Origin: Lentzea californiensis
GTDB lineage: Bacteria > Actinomycetota > Actinomycetes > Mycobacteriales > Pseudonocardiaceae
Length of the DNA: 64,000 nucleotides
Assembly (NCBI RefSeq): GCF_024648825.1
Contig: NZ_JANBBE010000001.1
Span: forward strand, 620,001-684,000
Direction of reading: 5' to 3'
The notes below the pieces were generated by a model. It was not told where the DNA came from, did not search any database, and worked only from the letters and a program-made list of their open reading frames with translations. Made by a program: the position numbers and the translations under genes. Each line of letters begins with the position of its first letter. Position 1 is the first letter of the stretch. Positions 49,440 to 58,923 of this stretch are shown one piece after another.

Positions 49440-52079
49440 ATGCTGCGCAACCGACCACTACCGGCCCTGGTCGTGGCGGCGGTGGGTCTGGCTTTGCTCG
49501 TGCCAGGCACCTCAGCCAACGCGGGCCCCGTGCCCGGCACGGGAACGGCGCTCACCGTGGCCGCCGCCCCCGGACAGACCTCCACGATCCCCGACTGGCG
49601 CATGCAGACCAGCACCACCGCCACGCAGGCCGGCAGCGTGATCTCCGGGACCGGCTACTCCGACGCGGGGTGGCTGACCGTGCCCGCGCGGTCGACGGTG
49701 ATGGCCGGCCTGATCGCGAACGGCAGGTACGGGGACGTCAACTACTCGGAGAACCTGAAGAAGGCCGACCCCGGTGACTTCAAGGTGCCGTGGTGGTACC
49801 GCAAGGTCTTCCAGGCCGACCCGCAGCCGGGCGTGAACACGTTCCTCAAGCTCAACGGCGGCGTGATCTCCCGCGGCGAGGTGTGGCTGAACGGCACGAA
49901 GGTCGCCGGCACGGACACCGTGGTCGGCGCCTACCCGACGTTCGAGTTCAACGTCACCAGCCTGCTGCGCAAGGGCGGCAACGCGCTCGCCGTCAAGGCG
50001 TCGCCGTCCGATCCCGCCAAGGACCTGGTGATCCACTTCATCGACTGGGCGCAGCTCCCGCCCGACCGCAACCAGGGCCTGTTCCGCGACGTCGACATCG
50101 CGCAGAGCGGCGCGGTCTCGGTGCGCGGCCTGCACGTCCTGTCCGACCTGCCGTTGCCGGACCTGAACACCGCCACGGTCACGGTGAAGGCCGACGTGCG
50201 CAACAACACCGGCAACGCGGTCACCACGACCGTCTCCGGCAGCGCCGCCGGCCAGAACTACAGCCAGAACGTCAGCCTGGCCGCGAACGAGACCAAGACC
50301 GTCACGTTCACGCTCACCGTCACCGGCCCGCAGATCTGGTGGCCGTACCAGATGGGCGCGCAGCCGCTGCACGACGCGACGGCGACCGCGACCGTGGCGG
50401 GCGCGAAGTCGGACGAGCAGAGGACGACGTTCGGCATCCGCGAGGTCACCTCGAAGATGGTCAGCGGCAACCTCCAGTACCAGATCAACGGCAAGCCGAT
50501 CCTGATCCGCGGCGGCGGCTGGGCGTCGGACCTCTTCCTGCGCACGAACGTGCAGAAGATCGCCGACGAGATGCTGCTGACGAAGTCCATGGGCCTCAAC
50601 ACGATCCGCCTTGAAGGCAAGCCCGAGAACGACGAGATCTACGACATGGCCGACCGCATGGGCATCCTGCTGATGACCGGCTGGGAGTGCTGCTCGAAGT
50701 GGCAGAACACCGGCGGGTTCAGCGCGGAGGACAAGAGGGTCGCCGGTGCGTCCGCCGAGGGCGAGGCCAAGCGGATCCGCAACCACCCCAGCGTGTTCAC
50801 GTTCCTGATCGGCTCGGACGAGGCCCCCGTGGCCGACGTCGAGAAGATCTACCTGGACGCTCTGAAGCGCGCCGACTGGCAGACGCCGATCGTCACCGCG
50901 GCCGCACGCCGCAGCTCCCCGCAGCTCGGTGACTCGGGCATGAAGATGGACGGCCCGTACTGGTGGGAGCCGCCGGTCTATTGGTACAACAACCAAAAGG
51001 GCGGTAGCGCTGGCTTCGCGTCCGAGATCGGCCCTGGACTCGCCATCCCGGAGATGGACGAGCTCAAGAAGTTCATGAGCCAGGCCGAGATCAACAAGCT
51101 GACGGACTACAACGCGACGCAGTACCACCTGTCCCCGTCGGCCAACTTCAGCAAGATCGGCTTCTGGGGCACGGCGCTCGACAACCGCTACGGCAAGCCG
51201 TCCACCGTCGACGACTTCGTCAAGAAGGCGCAGCTGCAGCAGTACGAGACGAACCGCGCGCAGTTCGAGGCGTTCGGCCGCGACTTCTCCGACACCGGCG
51301 CGAACCAGGCGCAGGGCCTCATCTACTGGATGCAGAACGACCCGTGGCCCAAGCTCTTCTGGCACCTCTACAACTACAACCTCGCGACCGCGGGGTCGTA
51401 CTTCGGCGCCAAGACGGCCAACAAGGCGTTGCACGCGCAGTACTCCTACGACGACAAGTCGCTCGCCGTGGTGAACATGGGCCTCGAAGCCAAGCAGGGC
51501 CTGAGCCTGCAGGTGACGGTCTTCAACTCCGACGGCACGCAGAAGGCCAACGAGACGCGTCCGGTTCCGGCCAAGGCCAACGGTTCCGTGCGCGTCGGCA
51601 CCCTGCCGCAGCCGTCCGGCCTGACGCCCGCGTACTTCGTGCGGCTGCTGCTGAAGGACTCCACCGGCAAGGAGGTCGACCGCAACGTCTACTGGCTGTC
51701 CACCAAGGCGGACACGCTGAACTACAACGCCGGCGACTGGTGGTACACGCCGCAGGCCCAGTACACGGACCTGAAGTCATTGAGCTCGCTGAAGGCCGGT
51801 CAGGTGTCGGTGACTTCCACGACGACGCCGGGCACGGGCGGCAGGCAGTCCACGAGCGTGACCGTGAAGAACACCGGTACTTCCGTGGCGTTCTTCATGC
51901 GGGCGTCGCTGCGCAAGGGTCAGGGCGGCGCCGAGGTGCTGCCGGTCGACTGGAGCGACAACTACATCACGCTGTTCCCCGGTGAGAGCCAGACGATCCG
52001 GGGCGAGTACCGGACGTCCGACCTGGGTGGCGCTCAGCCGGTCGTCCAGCTCTCCGGGCACAACGTGAGCAGGCGCTAG
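49440..52079 (+). CDS. Secreted GH2 exo-beta-D-glucosaminidase-like enzyme (CsxA type)
   Basis: 879 residues. The ATG follows GAGGAG (49430-49435). A signal peptide ends near TSANA (about 28). The order is a galactose-binding-like sandwich, an Ig-like domain, a TIM barrel, and two C-terminal Ig-like domains, as in Amycolatopsis CsxA. The barrel has GSDEAP with D460 and SEIGPG with E529, the counterparts of the CsxA acid/base Asp and nucleophile Glu. WECCSKW and YWWEPPVYW are typical substrate-site motifs. It should release glucosamine from chitosan ends. It fits with the dre-controlled chitinase elsewhere in the window. Confidence 0.88.
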   Translation: MLRNRPLPALVVAAVGLALLVPGTSANAGPVPGTGTALTVAAAPGQTSTIPDWRMQTSTTATQAGSVISGTGYSDAGWLTVPARSTVMAGLIANGRYGDVNYSENLKKADPGDFKVPWWYRKVFQADPQPGVNTFLKLNGGVISRGEVWLNGTKVAGTDTVVGAYPTFEFNVTSLLRKGGNALAVKASPSDPAKDLVIHFIDWAQLPPDRNQGLFRDVDIAQSGAVSVRGLHVLSDLPLPDLNTATVTVKADVRNNTGNAVTTTVSGSAAGQNYSQNVSLAANETKTVTFTLTVTGPQIWWPYQMGAQPLHDATATATVAGAKSDEQRTTFGIREVTSKMVSGNLQYQINGKPILIRGGGWASDLFLRTNVQKIADEMLLTKSMGLNTIRLEGKPENDEIYDMADRMGILLMTGWECCSKWQNTGGFSAEDKRVAGASAEGEAKRIRNHPSVFTFLIGSDEAPVADVEKIYLDALKRADWQTPIVTAAARRSSPQLGDSGMKMDGPYWWEPPVYWYNNQKGGSAGFASEIGPGLAIPEMDELKKFMSQAEINKLTDYNATQYHLSPSANFSKIGFWGTALDNRYGKPSTVDDFVKKAQLQQYETNRAQFEAFGRDFSDTGANQAQGLIYWMQNDPWPKLFWHLYNYNLATAGSYFGAKTANKALHAQYSYDDKSLAVVNMGLEAKQGLSLQVTVFNSDGTQKANETRPVPAKANGSVRVGTLPQPSGLTPAYFVRLLLKDSTGKEVDRNVYWLSTKADTLNYNAGDWWYTPQAQYTDLKSLSSLKAGQVSVTSTTTPGTGGRQSTSVTVKNTGTSVAFFMRASLRKGQGGAEVLPVDWSDNYITLFPGESQTIRGEYRTSDLGGAQPVVQLSGHNVSRR

Positions 52080-53872
52080 CTCTTGTAGCGGTTCACGACG
52101 ACGGCGGGTCGTTCCACGGGACGGCCCGCGTCGAGTGACCACGCCAGCCGCACGTACTGCGCGTGCGTCCAGGCGAGTGGGGTGGCCGAGCCGGTTCCCC
52201 GGCCGTTCCACACCTGTTCGGGCAGCATCAGGCCGCTGTTGGCGGTCGCGGCGATCTCGCGCAGACGCTGGGCGGCAGCGGCCTTGTCGCCGGCGAGCAG
52301 TTCGTACTCACCGCGTTCGCCGCTGAGCAACGGCCAAAGCCTGCCGTAGGTGCGCGTCGGCGTCGGCCAGTTGATGCCCCACGGCCTGCCGTCCGCGGTC
52401 TCGCCGTAGCCGTCCTGCGTGAACCGGTGCCAGTAGCCCTGCTCCTTCAGCTGCTGGTCGACCACTCGCACGGTGTTGCGGATGACCGGGTCGTCCGCGC
52501 GCTTCACGCCGAGCCGCACCAGTTCGAGGAAGCTCGGGTCGACGACGGCGCGCTGGTCGATGTCGGTGGGGTTGTTGTCGCCGAGGTTGTACTTCGTGCC
52601 CTGGTCCGGCTGCCCGTCCTTCGTCAGTCGCAGGTAGTAGGGCTTCGGCGAGTACGGGCCGGTGCTCGTCGCGGTCCAGCCCTCCACCTTCCGCTGCCAC
52701 TCGTCGGCGGCCTTCAGGTACCGGTCGGCGTTCTCCCCGTTGCGCTGCAGCAGGTCCGCGAAGCACACCAGGCCGGCGACGACCGAGGCGATGGTGGCGG
52801 GCGAGTAGCCGTCCTGGTTCTCCCACCGCTCCTGCTCGCTGAACGGCGAGTTCGGGTAGCTCAGCAGGTAGTCGGCCGAGCGGCGCAGCGCGTCCATTGT
52901 GGACTTGTCAGCGCGGCTCAGGTGCCAGGCGAGCAGGAGCGGTGCCGCGGTCTGGTCGAGCTGGACCTTGGTCCACACCGGGGTGCCGTCGACGCGCGTG
53001 TTCTGCGGCAGGTGGCCGTCCGGTTCCTGCTGTTCGCGCAGCATGAAGTCCAGCGAACGTTCGGCGAACCCGCGGTCGCCGGCGGCGACCATGGCCGTGG
53101 ACACGTGGTAGAGGTCGCGCGGCCAGACCAGTGCGTACGGACCGAGTTCCGGTGCCAGTTCCCGGTCGAACCCGAAGGCCCACGGGAAGCTCGGCGACGC
53201 GATCGACGCGCCGGGGTGGGTCTTGTCCTCGGTCGCCGCCAGCATCATGACGGACATGTCGTAGAGCCGCCGGTCCGCGGACTTCGGGCGCTTCAACCCG
53301 TCGAGGTAGGTGTGCCAGCCCCGCGCGTACTCCTTCGCGCTGGCACGGAATCCCCGGTCCAGCGCGGCCTGGGCGACACCCTCTCCGAGGCCGACCGCGA
53401 ACGTGCCGTGGGCGCGGCGCACCGGCTCGGTGGGCAGGGTGGTCCTGACCTCGCTGGAACCCTTCATCGGCACGTGCTCGACCGAGAGCCGGACCGGGCG
53501 CTGCGCCGTGACCGTCACGTCCGCGAGCACGGCCGCGCGCTGCGGGTCCGTGACGTAGGTGATCTCGGCACGCCAGCCGTCACCGCGCAGGTGCTGCCGG
53601 AAGGTGAGCGACCTGTCGTCGGCGGGCTCGGTGTGCGCCTGACCGGGCTTTCCGTCGACCAGCAGCCGCGTCTCGTGGGTCGCGGGAGTGCTGAGGTCGG
53701 GGAAGAAGATCTCGGACAGACCCTGGTGGCCGAGGGTGAACCACACCGGGCTGGCAGCGGATCTGGCCGTGCCGAACGCCTGTTTGTCCGCGGGCAGGGG
53801 GACCACTTCGGCCGCACGGGCGACCGGGGCTGACATGACCAGCAGGAGGACGACCAGGGCCAATGACTTCAT
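52076..53872 (-). CDS. Secreted GH15 glycoside hydrolase (glucoamylase/glucodextranase-like)
   Basis: 598 residues with signal peptide MKSLALVVLLLVMSAPVARA. A beta-sandwich N-terminal domain (about 25-190) precedes an (alpha/alpha)6 barrel with the GH15 motifs PYALVWPRDLYH, EQQEPDGHLPQNTRVDG, a catalytic acid Glu in QERWENQDGYSP, and the catalytic base Glu in GLMLPEQVWNG. It should release glucose from alpha-glucans. It is shorter than the glucodextranases of about 1000 residues, with no surface-layer domains. It converges with the GH2 gene and overlaps it by 4 bases. Confidence 0.9.
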   Translation of the reverse strand: MKSLALVVLLLVMSAPVARAAEVVPLPADKQAFGTARSAASPVWFTLGHQGLSEIFFPDLSTPATHETRLLVDGKPGQAHTEPADDRSLTFRQHLRGDGWRAEITYVTDPQRAAVLADVTVTAQRPVRLSVEHVPMKGSSEVRTTLPTEPVRRAHGTFAVGLGEGVAQAALDRGFRASAKEYARGWHTYLDGLKRPKSADRRLYDMSVMMLAATEDKTHPGASIASPSFPWAFGFDRELAPELGPYALVWPRDLYHVSTAMVAAGDRGFAERSLDFMLREQQEPDGHLPQNTRVDGTPVWTKVQLDQTAAPLLLAWHLSRADKSTMDALRRSADYLLSYPNSPFSEQERWENQDGYSPATIASVVAGLVCFADLLQRNGENADRYLKAADEWQRKVEGWTATSTGPYSPKPYYLRLTKDGQPDQGTKYNLGDNNPTDIDQRAVVDPSFLELVRLGVKRADDPVIRNTVRVVDQQLKEQGYWHRFTQDGYGETADGRPWGINWPTPTRTYGRLWPLLSGERGEYELLAGDKAAAAQRLREIAATANSGLMLPEQVWNGRGTGSATPLAWTHAQYVRLAWSLDAGRPVERPAVVVNRYKS

Positions 53873-53892
53873 GCCCTGGGGTGTTCCCCGAG

Positions 53893-56058
53893 CTAGAGAT
53901 CACCACGCAACAGGCTGTCGATGTTCTCCGGCGGCCCCGGCCGCGCGAAGAACCAGCCCTGGCCCGTGTCGCACCCCAGGCGCAGCAACCGGGCGGCCTG
54001 AGCAGGCGTCTCCACGCCCTCCGCCGTGACGCCCAGCGAAAGTGCGTGCGCCAGTTGCACCAGCGTCGCGACGATCTGCGCGTCGACCGGGTCTTCCTCG
54101 TTCTCGGCCCGCAGCCCCTCCATGAACGAGCCGGCGATCTTCAGCTCGTGCACGGGCAGGTGCTTGAGGTAGGCCAGGTTCGAGTAGCCGGTGCCGAAGT
54201 CGTCGATGGCGATGCGCACACCCATGTCGCACAACGCCCGCAGCGCTTCCAGGGGTTCGTCGGCGGTGCCCATGATCGCCGACTCCGTGAGCTCCAGCTG
54301 CAGGTGGTGCGGCGGCAGCGCGCACTCGTCGAGGATCTGCTTGACGTCGCGCACGAGTTCAGGGTCGCGGGACTGCCGCACAGCCAGGTTCACCGACACG
54401 AACGGCGCCGCGTCACCGAACTCCTCCAGCCAGCGCCGCGCCTCCTCGCAGGCCTTGCGCAGCACCCACCGTCCCAAGGGGACGATCAGGCCGGTCTCCT
54501 CCGCCAGTTCGATGAACCGGTCCGGCGCCAGCCGCCCGAACTCCGGGTGCTGCCAGCGCACCAACGCCTCGACACCGGTGACCGTCGAGTCCTCCAGACG
54601 GACCAGCGGCTGGTACTCGACGTAGAACTCGCCGCGTTCCAAGGCACGCGGCATGGTCGCGGACAGCGTGAACCTGGCGACCTCGCGGGCGTTGCGCTCC
54701 GGGTCGTACAACGCCCAGCGCGCCTTGCCGTCCGCCTTCGCCCAGTACAGCGTGATGTCCGCGTCGCGCATCATGTCGGCCGAGGTCGTGCCGGACAGCT
54801 GCCGTTCCACGATGCCGATCGACGCCGACACGGACAGCTCGTGGCCCGCGATGCGGATCGGTGCCTCCAGCTCGGTCAGCACCCGGTCCGCGACGTCCAC
54901 GATGTCCTGCTCGCCGGACGAGCCCTCCACCAGGATCACGAACTCGTCGCCGCCCATGCGCGCGACCAGCTTGCCCTCGCCGGACACCGAGTGGTCGAGC
55001 CGGCGGCCGACCTCGACCAGCAACTGGTCCCCCGTGTCGTGGCCCAGCGAGTCGTTGATGACCTTGAAGCCGTCCAGGTCCAGGTAGCAGAGACCGGCCC
55101 GCACGTGCTTGGCCCGGTTGTTGAACACGCGCCCGAGGCGTTCGAGGAACAGCGCGCGGTTCGGCAGCCCGGTGAGCGGGTCGTGCAACGCCTGGTAGCG
55201 CAACCGGTTCTGCAGCAGGTGCCGGTCGGTGACGTCCTCGATCATGGCGACCTGGTACTGCGGCTCGCCGTGGTCGTCGCGGACCAGCGACAGCGTCAGG
55301 TGCGTCCACACCTGCTCGCCGTCGGCGCGGTGGAAGCGCTTCTCGGCCCGGTAGTGGTCGCACTCGCCGGCGATGAGCTGGTCGTAGAGCCGCCACACGC
55401 TGCCCGCGTCCTCGGGGTGCATGAGGTCGCGCACGTTGTACTGGCGCATCTCCTCGACGCTGAACCCGAGCATGTCCTGCAGGGCCTGGTTGACGTCCAG
55501 GATCCGGCCGTCGATGGCGGCGATGCCGATGCCGATCGCGGCCTCGGTGAACATGGCGCGGAACCGGGCCTCCGAGGCCCGCAGCATCGACTCGGCCTGG
55601 TCGCGGGCGTCCAGCACGGCCGCCCTGATGGCCTCCTGCTCGGCGAGCGTGCGTTCCCGCAGCGCGCGGGCGTACCCGGCGGCCAGCGCGCCCTGCAGGG
55701 CGCTCAGGCGGGACGTCAGCCTGGCGTCGCCGGGGAAGCCGAGCTCGACCAGCAGGTCGTCGCCGAGCAGCTGGACGGTGCGGCCGAGCGTGTCGGTGCC
55801 GGTGAAGTGCGCGTCGACCAGCCGTGAGCCGATCTCGTGGCCGGGTGCCGTGCGGAACGGGCTCGCGAACAGCGCCTCGACCAGGCGCTCGGTGAGGTCC
55901 TGGAGGTGCTGGGCGACCTCGGCCCTGGTCATCGGCACGTAGCTCGACCCGATGACGGCTGTGGCCCAGCCGCGCGCGAACGCCTCGGCACCGGCCAGTA
56001 CGGCCGGGCTCAAAGGAGAGCGATCCTCGCGCACCCGCTGGTCAACCCGATCGGTCAT
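53893..56058 (-). CDS. PAS-GGDEF-EAL c-di-GMP turnover protein
   Basis: 721 residues. After an unrecognised helical N-terminus (about 1-150) comes a PAS domain (about 155-280), then GGDEF (about 285-455) with an intact MGGDEF active site, and EAL (465-721) with VEALVRW, ELTESAIM, IDDFGTGYSNL, AEGVET and TGQGWFFARP. All catalytic residues known for EAL enzymes appear present, though the usual LKID is LKIA. Both synthesis and breakdown of c-di-GMP are thus possible. An upstream in-frame ATG is possible; I chose MTDRVDQ because GAGAAG precedes it. It may feed the RsiG-like switch at 10.2 kb. Confidence 0.92.
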   Translation of the reverse strand: MTDRVDQRVREDRSPLSPAVLAGAEAFARGWATAVIGSSYVPMTRAEVAQHLQDLTERLVEALFASPFRTAPGHEIGSRLVDAHFTGTDTLGRTVQLLGDDLLVELGFPGDARLTSRLSALQGALAAGYARALRERTLAEQEAIRAAVLDARDQAESMLRASEARFRAMFTEAAIGIGIAAIDGRILDVNQALQDMLGFSVEEMRQYNVRDLMHPEDAGSVWRLYDQLIAGECDHYRAEKRFHRADGEQVWTHLTLSLVRDDHGEPQYQVAMIEDVTDRHLLQNRLRYQALHDPLTGLPNRALFLERLGRVFNNRAKHVRAGLCYLDLDGFKVINDSLGHDTGDQLLVEVGRRLDHSVSGEGKLVARMGGDEFVILVEGSSGEQDIVDVADRVLTELEAPIRIAGHELSVSASIGIVERQLSGTTSADMMRDADITLYWAKADGKARWALYDPERNAREVARFTLSATMPRALERGEFYVEYQPLVRLEDSTVTGVEALVRWQHPEFGRLAPDRFIELAEETGLIVPLGRWVLRKACEEARRWLEEFGDAAPFVSVNLAVRQSRDPELVRDVKQILDECALPPHHLQLELTESAIMGTADEPLEALRALCDMGVRIAIDDFGTGYSNLAYLKHLPVHELKIAGSFMEGLRAENEEDPVDAQIVATLVQLAHALSLGVTAEGVETPAQAARLLRLGCDTGQGWFFARPGPPENIDSLLRGDL

Positions 56059-56118
56059 CTTCTCGGACCTAACGCCACGAACGCGCAGCATACGGCCGGT
56101 CGCCGTCCGGAGTCATCT

Positions 56119-56976
56119 CTACGCCTTCCGGCCTATCGCGGCGAACCCCGGGAAGCTCCTCCCGGCCACCTCCACGTCGGCCGGCGACTCGGGATGCCAC
56201 GCGGGCACCCGAACGACACCGGGCTCGACCAGCGAGAACCCGCCGAAGAAGCGGCTGATCTCGGTCGGGTCGCGGAACGTCGTCCGCACGACGTCCCGGT
56301 CGTAGATCTTGCGGGCCTGCCGGGAGGCCTCCGTCTCCTCGTCCGACTCGTAGCCGGGATGCGAGAGCGCGAGGAAACTGCCGGGCGACAGGCGGTCGCG
56401 GTAGCCGCCGATGATGCCCCACGGGTCTTCTTCGTCCGGCACGAAGTGCAGCAGCGCGATCATCAGCACGGCGACCGGCTCGTCGAAGTCGAGCTGCTTG
56501 TCCACCTCGTCCGACGCCAGCACGCCCGCCCAGTCGCGGACGTCGGCCTGCAGCACGCTGACGTGGTCGTTGCCACCCAGCAACGACCGGCTGTGCGCGA
56601 CGGCGACCGGGTCGACGTCCACGTAGACGACCCTGGCCCCGGGGTCGGCGGCCTGCGCGATCTCGTGCACGTTGCCGACGGTCGGGATGCCGGAGCCGAG
56701 GTCGAGGAACTGCCGGACGCCGCGGCCGAGCAGGTAGCGGACGGCCCTGCGCAGGAACGCGCGGTGGTTGAGGACCACCCCACGTAACTCGGGCATGGTC
56801 TCCAGGGTCTTCTGGGCGACGACCCTGTCCGCGGCGAAGTTGTGCGCGCCGCCGAGCCAGTAGTCGTACACCCGCGCGACGCTGGGCCGCTCCAGGTCGA
56901 TGTCCCCCGGCGCCCAGTTCGGCCGCTCCACTCGCTCACCCCACCCGCGTTCGGACCGTTCCGACCCATCATGCAC
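56119..56976 (-). CDS. SAM-dependent methyltransferase, DUF574 family
   Basis: 285 residues, the S-adenosyl-methyltransferase family (PF04672) abundant in filamentous actinomycetes. VARVYDYWLGGAHNFAADR near the N-terminus and the SAM loop FLDLGSGIPTVGNVHE are diagnostic; VYVDVDPVAVAHSR and ALLHFVPD follow. The substrate is unknown. GTG start. It is transcribed away from the tandem membrane proteins with 26 bases between start codons, so a shared regulatory region is likely. Confidence 0.9.
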   Translation of the reverse strand: MHDGSERSERGWGERVERPNWAPGDIDLERPSVARVYDYWLGGAHNFAADRVVAQKTLETMPELRGVVLNHRAFLRRAVRYLLGRGVRQFLDLGSGIPTVGNVHEIAQAADPGARVVYVDVDPVAVAHSRSLLGGNDHVSVLQADVRDWAGVLASDEVDKQLDFDEPVAVLMIALLHFVPDEEDPWGIIGGYRDRLSPGSFLALSHPGYESDEETEASRQARKIYDRDVVRTTFRDPTEISRFFGGFSLVEPGVVRVPAWHPESPADVEVAGRSFPGFAAIGRKA

Positions 56977-57002
56977 CCGGTCCTTGGCAGAATGCCGACC
57001 TC

Positions 57003-57875
57003 GTGAGGAAAAGTTTGCTCCTGTCGACCGTGCTCGCGTCCATCGGCGTGTTCCTGCTGGTCGGCGGCGCGTTGCTGCTCGTGGACCCCGGCGCGCCCAA
57101 GCACGAGGCGATCAAGACCGGCGGTCTCGCGGGCGGTGCGATCATCGCCCTCTACGCGTTGTGGCTGAACGACCGGCGCCGCAAGGTCGAGGAGGCGCGC
57201 CAGGAGCTCGAGAGCCAGCGCATCGACCACGACAGGTCCCGCGTGGCCGACGAACGGTTCGCGCGCGCCGTCGAACTGCTGGGCCACGAGACCGCACAGG
57301 TGCGGGTGGGCGCGATGCACGCGCTGGCCGGCCTCGCGAAGTCCAGGACCGAGTACACGCAGACCGTGCTCGACATCCTCTGCGCGTACCTGCGCCAGCC
57401 GTACAAGCGGTCGCCGGACGACGCGGACGCCAGTGAGATCGAACTGGAGGTCCGGCTCACCTCGCAGCGGCTCGTCGAGGACCTGCTGCCGCGCCTGGAG
57501 GAGAAGGACGCCGCCCGCTACGACCTCAACCTCACCAAGGCCCACCTCGAGTACATGGACCTCTCGTACCGGCAGGTCGGTGACCTGATCATGCGGGTCG
57601 CGCGTCTCAACGAGTCCAACGCCTTCCACCACATGGTCGTCCACGGCGACATGTACCTCACCGACGCCGAGGTGACCGGCCGGTTGTACATGCACCACAA
57701 CGAATTCCGTCGCAAGGCGTGGTTCAGCAGGGTCAAGGCGCGCGGGCTCGCGATCTTCACGGAGACGAAGTTCGGCGGGGAGACCAAGTTCTCCGGCTCG
57801 GAGTGGACCGACGTGAAGGCGGACGGCTGCGCGTTCGCGGCGAAGGCCGACCTCCCCGAAGCGTGGAGGAACTGA
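57003..57875 (+). CDS. Membrane pentapeptide-like protein A (tandem pair)
   Basis: 290 residues, GTG start. Two N-terminal membrane helices (about 5-27 and 38-53), the juxtamembrane stretch ALYALWLNDRR, a charged coiled-coil segment (56-80), then RFARAVELLGHETAQVRVGAMHALAGL, a helical module ending ILCAYLRQPY (about 83-135). The C-terminal half is a degenerate pentapeptide-like beta-helix (YLTDAEVTGRLYMHH, FTETKFGGETKFSGSEW). The same module is in the next gene and in the protein at 14.3 kb. I know of no function; a cytoplasmic scaffold at the membrane is possible. Confidence 0.75.
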   Translation: MRKSLLLSTVLASIGVFLLVGGALLLVDPGAPKHEAIKTGGLAGGAIIALYALWLNDRRRKVEEARQELESQRIDHDRSRVADERFARAVELLGHETAQVRVGAMHALAGLAKSRTEYTQTVLDILCAYLRQPYKRSPDDADASEIELEVRLTSQRLVEDLLPRLEEKDAARYDLNLTKAHLEYMDLSYRQVGDLIMRVARLNESNAFHHMVVHGDMYLTDAEVTGRLYMHHNEFRRKAWFSRVKARGLAIFTETKFGGETKFSGSEWTDVKADGCAFAAKADLPEAWRN

Positions 57876-57876
57876 C

Positions 57877-58923
57877 GTGCGCTGGTTCTTGGCGGTTCTG
57901 TCCGCGGCCGTGGTGACCGGGGCGACCGCGGTCCTGCTCTGGGTGGTCAAGGCGCCGGCCGTGGAGATCGTGAAGACCGCCGGCGTCGCGGGCGGTGCCA
58001 TCGTCGCGCTGTACGCGTTGTGGCTCAACGACCGCAAGCACGTGCTGGAAAGCGAGAAGGCCGCCGACGAGCGGTTCGCGCGGGCGGTGGAGCTGCTCGG
58101 CAACGAGGCCGACCAGGTGCGGGTGGGCGCGATGCACGCGCTGGTGTCACTCGCCAGGACGACGCCCCGCTACCAGCAGACCGTGCTCGACGTGCTGTGC
58201 GCGTACCTGCGGCGGCCCTTCGAGCACCCCGCGCACGAGGCGCGGCCGGAAGACCCGGACCAGCACTTCGGCGAGGTGCCGCCGGAGATCCAGCTGGAGC
58301 ACCAGGTCCGGCTGACCGCACAACGGCTGATCAAGGACACCCTGTCGTGGGGGAAGAAGCGCAGGCACGAGTCCTGCGACCTGGACCTGACCGGCGCGGT
58401 CCTGGAGTACTTCTCGCTGGACGGCCGGTACGTCAACCGGTTCGTCGCCCGGCGAGCGCGGTTCTACGGCATCACGAACCTGCGCAACGTCCACGTCAAG
58501 AGCGTGACGCTGTTCTCCGGTGGCAAGTTCCACGGCAGGCTGCAGCTGGAGAACGCCTCGTTCACGGGCGGGATCTCCTTCCAGGAGACGACCTTCGCCG
58601 GTGTGGTCAACCTGGGCAACGAGAAGATGGGGTTCGCGGAGGTGGGCAGGTTCTTCCACCCCTCCCCGCAGCCACCCGCCGCCCAGGACGGCGAGATGAA
58701 GGTCCTGGAGGGAACCGAGTTCCGCGAGCCGGCGACCGGCTGGCACCTAACCGGCGACGCGGAGGCGGCCCGACCTGGCCTCCAGAACCACGTCGAGAAG
58801 GGCGCTCGCGGCGGCTCCGACGGTATTCGCCGTGACGACGACGGTCTCGGCAACGGGCGCGGTCCCTCGAAGGCCGACGAAGTGCGCGCGGTCGGTCTTG
58901 AGGGTGAAGGACTGCGGGACTAA
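57877..58923 (+). CDS. Membrane pentapeptide-like protein B (tandem pair)
   Basis: 348 residues. The GTG follows GGAGGA at 57865-57870 and starts 1 base after gene A. The layout copies gene A: two hydrophobic helices, ALYALWLNDRK, RFARAVELLGNEADQVRVGAMHALVSL, VLCAYLRRPF, then a beta-helical C-terminal part (LFSGGKFHGRLQLENASFTGGISFQ). The last 58 codons lie antisense to the LysR gene and are low in hydrophobic structure, so the ancestral C-terminus may have been earlier. No catalytic motif is evident. Confidence 0.72.
   Translation: MRWFLAVLSAAVVTGATAVLLWVVKAPAVEIVKTAGVAGGAIVALYALWLNDRKHVLESEKAADERFARAVELLGNEADQVRVGAMHALVSLARTTPRYQQTVLDVLCAYLRRPFEHPAHEARPEDPDQHFGEVPPEIQLEHQVRLTAQRLIKDTLSWGKKRRHESCDLDLTGAVLEYFSLDGRYVNRFVARRARFYGITNLRNVHVKSVTLFSGGKFHGRLQLENASFTGGISFQETTFAGVVNLGNEKMGFAEVGRFFHPSPQPPAAQDGEMKVLEGTEFREPATGWHLTGDAEAARPGLQNHVEKGARGGSDGIRRDDDGLGNGRGPSKADEVRAVGLEGEGLRD

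Noticed and set aside
53863..55827. A 654-codon plus-strand open frame opposite the GGDEF-EAL gene
   Set aside because: Shadow of the coding strand; no hydrophobic core or family motif.
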